The position numbers and the translations under genes are program-made. Positions 14,015 to 16,472 of a DNA stretch of 16,472 nucleotides are shown here, in pieces; within the stretch, counting starts at the first letter, position 1; every line of letters starts with the position of its first letter. The stretch is from contig JAZRZR010000017.1 of NCBI GenBank assembly GCA_045601525.1, forward strand, positions 1-16,472, given 5' to 3'. Origin of the DNA: SIG565 sp045601525 (GTDB taxonomy: Bacteria > Bacillota > Clostridia > Oscillospirales > Acutalibacteraceae). A model generated the notes under the pieces. The model had not been told where the DNA came from. It did not search any database and was given only the letters and a program-made list of their open reading frames with translations.

Positions 14015-14731
14015 ATGCAAAAGGATATAAAAATTGCAATTAAATGTTCAATACGATATTACATATCGGCAATATTTACGCTATTTGCTTGGTTCTCGAT
14101 AATGGCAATTGCCACAATGTCGATGACCACAGTGAACGGTTATACAGCCTATAACCCAGATACCAATGAGGTGCTATATAACTATTATTATGAGCAGGGA
14201 GAGGATACTCTTAAGGCACAATATGAAGCACAGGGTATAAAGATTGAAACTAACGACTTGCGCACCACAATTGAGGGGACTGACCGCATTATTGTAGATT
14301 CCATTGCTCAGCTAATCGGTCTTATTATTTTGGTTATGTTTATGTATAATCAGCTTTGGCGTGTGGGGGATAACGATGCAAACCTTTCAACCTTCAATCA
14401 TGCAACAATAAAAAAATGGCGCGGCGTTGTTATCGGTGCCATAGCTTCGGCACCAAGTTTTGTTGCATGGATAATTCTCTTACTTGCAAAGGCGGGGATT
14501 ATAAAAGGAAATTGGTACACTTTATTCCGCTTAATGTCCTTCCAAAGTTTCTTGCTTGTTGATACCGTCTTCGGTCGTAATTTGAGCGGTATTGATGCAG
14601 TTAACTGGTCGGCAATTTTTATAGGGCTCACTGTATTTTTAGTTTTGCCGCTAATATGCGGTATTTCCTATTATCTCGGCACAAAGCATTTTCAGTTATC
14701 TGAAAAAGTACTATACAAAAGGGGGAAATAA
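14015..14731 (+). CDS. Multi-pass membrane protein, unknown function
   Basis: I do not recognise a family. The 238-residue protein has hydrophobic segments at about residues 16-38, 92-112, 136-158 and 198-222, with a possible short one at 168-185. Between the first and second segments lies a polar stretch of about 50 residues rich in Tyr, Glu and Thr (YNPDTNEVLYNYYYEQGED), which looks like an extracellular or lumenal loop. The C-terminus is basic (KVLYKRGK). The ATG has AGGAGATAGG (14003-14012) close upstream. The next gene, a YesL-like protein, begins 4 nt after the stop, so the two are co-transcribed and probably work together at the membrane. The topology was estimated by eye. Confidence 0.75.
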   Translation: MQKDIKIAIKCSIRYYISAIFTLFAWFSIMAIATMSMTTVNGYTAYNPDTNEVLYNYYYEQGEDTLKAQYEAQGIKIETNDLRTTIEGTDRIIVDSIAQLIGLIILVMFMYNQLWRVGDNDANLSTFNHATIKKWRGVVIGAIASAPSFVAWIILLLAKAGIIKGNWYTLFRLMSFQSFLLVDTVFGRNLSGIDAVNWSAIFIGLTVFLVLPLICGISYYLGTKHFQLSEKVLYKRGK

Positions 14732-14735
14732 TTAA

Positions 14736-15539
14736 ATGGCAGGTTTTTTCGGTCTTTTTAATTATGAAAAAGAGGGCCCCGGTGTAAGTAAAAATGCCCG
14801 TGAAAAGAAATCTTTTATTCGCTTTTTTGAGTTGTTTTTCAAGAACTTTTGGAAATTAGTTGTAAACAATATTTGGTTTTGGCTTTTGACGGTTTTAGGT
14901 TTGACCTCCGGTTTTGCCGCAGCGGGTATGACTAATATCACTCGTAATATGGCTGTTGATACTCACTCTTTTGGCACAAGTGACTTTTTTGAAACCATTA
15001 AAAAGAATTGGAAACAGTCCTTGGCGGCAGGTATTATTAATTTACTCGTATATGCCATATTAGCATTCGATATCTACTTTTTCACCTCTTTTACTCAAAA
15101 CGAAATGAAAATAGTGGGTATTATTGGCGCTTGTATGGTGTTGCTCTTGTTTTTGCTAATGCAATATTATTTTTGGATAATCTTAGTCACCTTTAAGCTT
15201 AAGTTGTTTCAAATTTATAAAAACAGTTTTAAGCTTGCGATTGTTTCTCTAAAAGTAAATATAAAAATAATTTTATCAATGCTTTTGGTTTATGCCGTAG
15301 CATTCGGGCTTGGAATTGTTGGCACGGGAATTACACAGTTTACCTTTGCTTTGTATGTGCTTTTTGTTCTTCCTGGAATACGCTTTTTAATTATTCAGTA
15401 TAATGTTTTCCCTGTTATTAATAAATTTATGATTGAGCCTTATTATAAAGAGCATCCCGATGAGGATTTGGAGCTTAGACGCCGTTTAGGTGTTTTAGAT
15501 TCTCAAAAAAACGATAGCGATTTTGAGGATATAATATAA
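14736..15539 (+). CDS. YesL-like (DUF624) membrane protein
   Basis: This 267-residue protein resembles the DUF624/YesL family of Firmicute membrane proteins, often found near carbohydrate transport genes but with no proven biochemical role. The conserved first helix and following segment are visible: FFKNFWKLVVNNIWFWLLT, then AAAGMTNITRNMAVD and DFFETIKKNWKQSL (83-96). Five membrane segments are estimated at about 42-65, 96-118, 125-150, 165-192 and 200-222, with an acidic cytoplasmic tail (DSQKNDSDFEDII). AAAGGGGGAAA precedes the ATG. No sugar transporter or sensor is in the window, so the usual context is missing; its partner here is the unrecognised membrane protein just upstream. A bidirectional terminator follows. 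Confidence 0.78.
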   Translation: MAGFFGLFNYEKEGPGVSKNAREKKSFIRFFELFFKNFWKLVVNNIWFWLLTVLGLTSGFAAAGMTNITRNMAVDTHSFGTSDFFETIKKNWKQSLAAGIINLLVYAILAFDIYFFTSFTQNEMKIVGIIGACMVLLLFLLMQYYFWIILVTFKLKLFQIYKNSFKLAIVSLKVNIKIILSMLLVYAVAFGLGIVGTGITQFTFALYVLFVLPGIRFLIIQYNVFPVINKFMIEPYYKEHPDEDLELRRRLGVLDSQKNDSDFEDII

Positions 15540-15562
15540 AAAAGCACCCTTTCGGGTGCTTT
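15535..15562. terminator. Bidirectional terminator between the YesL-like gene and degV
   Basis: A 9-bp perfect stem, AAAGCACCC (15541-15549) with GGGTGCTTT (15554-15562), has a TTTC loop. On the minus strand the six A residues before GCACCC become a T-run, so it is a good terminator for degV. The plus-strand T-run is short (TTTATATAT), so termination of the membrane module is weaker. Confidence 0.82.
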
Positions 15563-15572
15563 ATATATAAAA

Positions 15573-15642
15573 GGGACACATCGGTAATTTGTAGATAGAC
15601 AAATGCTACCGCCGATTAACAGGATATCCTAATTAAAGTCCC
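15573..15642 (-). ncRNA. Structured 70-nt element downstream of degV
   Basis: GGGAC (15573-15577) and GTCCC (15638-15642) close the element. Inside are a long imperfect hairpin, ATTTGT (15587-15592) with ACAAAT (15599-15604) around a 6-nt loop, extended by either ATCGG (15580-15584) with CCGAT (15612-15616) or CGGTA (15582-15586) with TACCG (15607-15611), and the 10-bp palindrome AGGATATCCT (15621-15630). It lies between the degV stop and the degV terminator, so it would be part of the degV 3' UTR. The strand is assigned from that context only. It matches no RNA class I know. It could instead be a dispersed palindromic DNA repeat. Confidence 0.4.
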
Positions 15643-15662
15643 TGCCACTATTATATGTGACT

Positions 15663-16472
15663 TTAGGCAATCGGTGACTTTCTAATAAACAAAACGCCGA
15701 TTGTATCAGGACCGCAGTGTGATGAAACTGTACAACCCGCACGGGTTATATACAAGTTTTCAGGGTTAAGAATTTCTCGTGTTTTTTCGATGGCTGCGTT
15801 TACAACCTCGTCAGGACATCCGGCGTGGGTTACAAAAACATGGTCGCACTTTACTGTTGAGGGGTCACCGATATGGTCGGCAACATATTCCTTTACAGTA
15901 TCAACAAATTTGCCGCGATACTTCTTGCCAACGCCCATTTTTCCGTTAACAACCGAAATGCAGGGCTTAATTTTAAGAAGGTTTGCGCCGAGGGCCGCAA
16001 CCGAGGAACAACGGCCGCCCTTGTGCAAGTATTCAAGCTTGTCAATTATAAATGAAGCATCAACACAGGGCTTTAATTTTTCAATTTCTTCAACAATTGA
16101 CGAAGCATCAGCACCTTGCGCAGCCATAATTGCGGCACTTAAAACAAGCAAACCGCCGCCGGTTGATAGATTTTTTGTATCGATAACATAAACATCCTCA
16201 AAGCTTTCAGATGCTAAAAGGCAGTTGCGGTATGAGGTTGACATTTCGGAACTGATTGAGAAATAAACTATCTCATTTCCCTTATTGGCATATTGTGCGA
16301 AGAAATCTTCTGCTTCACCAAGGTTGATTGCCGAGGTTTTAGGTAATGTGCCTGTTGAGTTATAATATTCATAAATTTTATCAGCATTGATATCAACGCC
16401 GTCGGCATAGGTTTTATCACCGAGGGTTACACCCAAAGGTAAAATTTTTATATCGTATTTTTCGATAAGTTC
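15663..16472 (-). CDS. degV: DegV family fatty-acid-binding protein (5' end outside window)
   Basis: DegV proteins (FakB-like) bind fatty acids; some present them to the kinase FakA for phosphorylation and phospholipid synthesis. The visible 269 residues match the family: SISSEMSTSYRNC, then VIDTKNLSTGGGLLVL, KGGRCSS, and the C-terminal HCGPDTIGVLF (fatty-acid head-group region). A TTG at 16436 could be read as a start, but the frame continues to the window edge with family-typical sequence (ELIEKYDIKILPLGVTLGD). So the gene runs past 16472, and roughly 15 N-terminal residues, including the expected TDSS tract, are missing. No fakA-like or DegU gene is nearby. The family is firm; the specific lipid ligand is unknown. 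Confidence 0.93.
   Translation of the reverse strand, partial: ELIEKYDIKILPLGVTLGDKTYADGVDINADKIYEYYNSTGTLPKTSAINLGEAEDFFAQYANKGNEIVYFSISSEMSTSYRNCLLASESFEDVYVIDTKNLSTGGGLLVLSAAIMAAQGADASSIVEEIEKLKPCVDASFIIDKLEYLHKGGRCSSVAALGANLLKIKPCISVVNGKMGVGKKYRGKFVDTVKEYVADHIGDPSTVKCDHVFVTHAGCPDEVVNAAIEKTREILNPENLYITRAGCTVSSHCGPDTIGVLFIRKSPIA

Noticed and set aside
15790..16191. 133-codon open frame opposite degV
   Set aside because: It is an antisense shadow; the minus strand carries the conserved DegV motifs.
16436..16472. Treating degV as complete with a start at 16436
   Set aside because: The frame stays open to the window edge with family-typical residues, so the gene is cut by the window.

Overview
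The window reads as an AT-rich (roughly 36-38% G+C by eye) chromosomal segment from an endospore-forming Clostridia-type Firmicute, probably a gut Oscillospiraceae/Ruminococcaceae-like lineage. Supporting points are a YpeB spore-germination protein, strong AGGAGG-type ribosome binding sites, the gene order rplS-lepB-rbgA-rnhB-yraN, the class II (long) threonine synthase, and small families common in Clostridia (DUF1540, DUF6062, DUF624/YesL, DegV). The lineage is inferred from protein families and gene order only. No rRNA, tRNA, CRISPR array, insertion sequence or prophage gene was seen.

Layout. 72-1400: ypeB. 1404-5932: a housekeeping block. It starts with a clear sigma-A promoter and a structured leader ahead of rplS, then a terminator-like hairpin, then lepB, rbgA, rnhB, yraN and thrC, tightly packed with 1-4 nt overlaps or short gaps and closed by a strong terminator. 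5940-6095: a 51-residue Cys-rich DUF1540 protein on the minus strand, convergent with thrC and divergent from a COG1768-type metallophosphoesterase (6184-6867). 6954-10197: the protein-quality-control operon tig-clpP-clpX with its terminator. 10216-11820: a large DUF2156-GNAT fusion. 11844-12671 (minus): an OGG1-type 8-oxoguanine DNA glycosylase that shares a bidirectional terminator with the fusion gene. Its promoter lies back to back with that of a DUF6062 protein (12782-13474) built from two copies of a CxxC...CxxH unit. 13645-13920: a small protein with a C-terminal membrane anchor. 14015-15539: two membrane proteins, one unrecognised and one YesL-like. 15663 to the window end: a degV gene on the minus strand whose 5' end is cut off by the window edge.

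Most of the window is core biology: ribosome assembly and protein export (rplS, lepB, rbgA), genome maintenance (rnhB, ogg), nascent-chain folding and proteolysis (tig, clpP, clpX), and threonine synthesis (thrC). The less understood parts are the DUF2156-GNAT fusion, the duplicated putative metal-site DUF6062 protein, the tail-anchored small protein followed by a two-gene membrane module, and a 70-nt imperfect palindrome/structured element between the yesL-like gene and degV. I see no clear new defence or mobile system. Several starts are moved here to internal TTG, GTG or ATG codons that have properly spaced ribosome binding sites.
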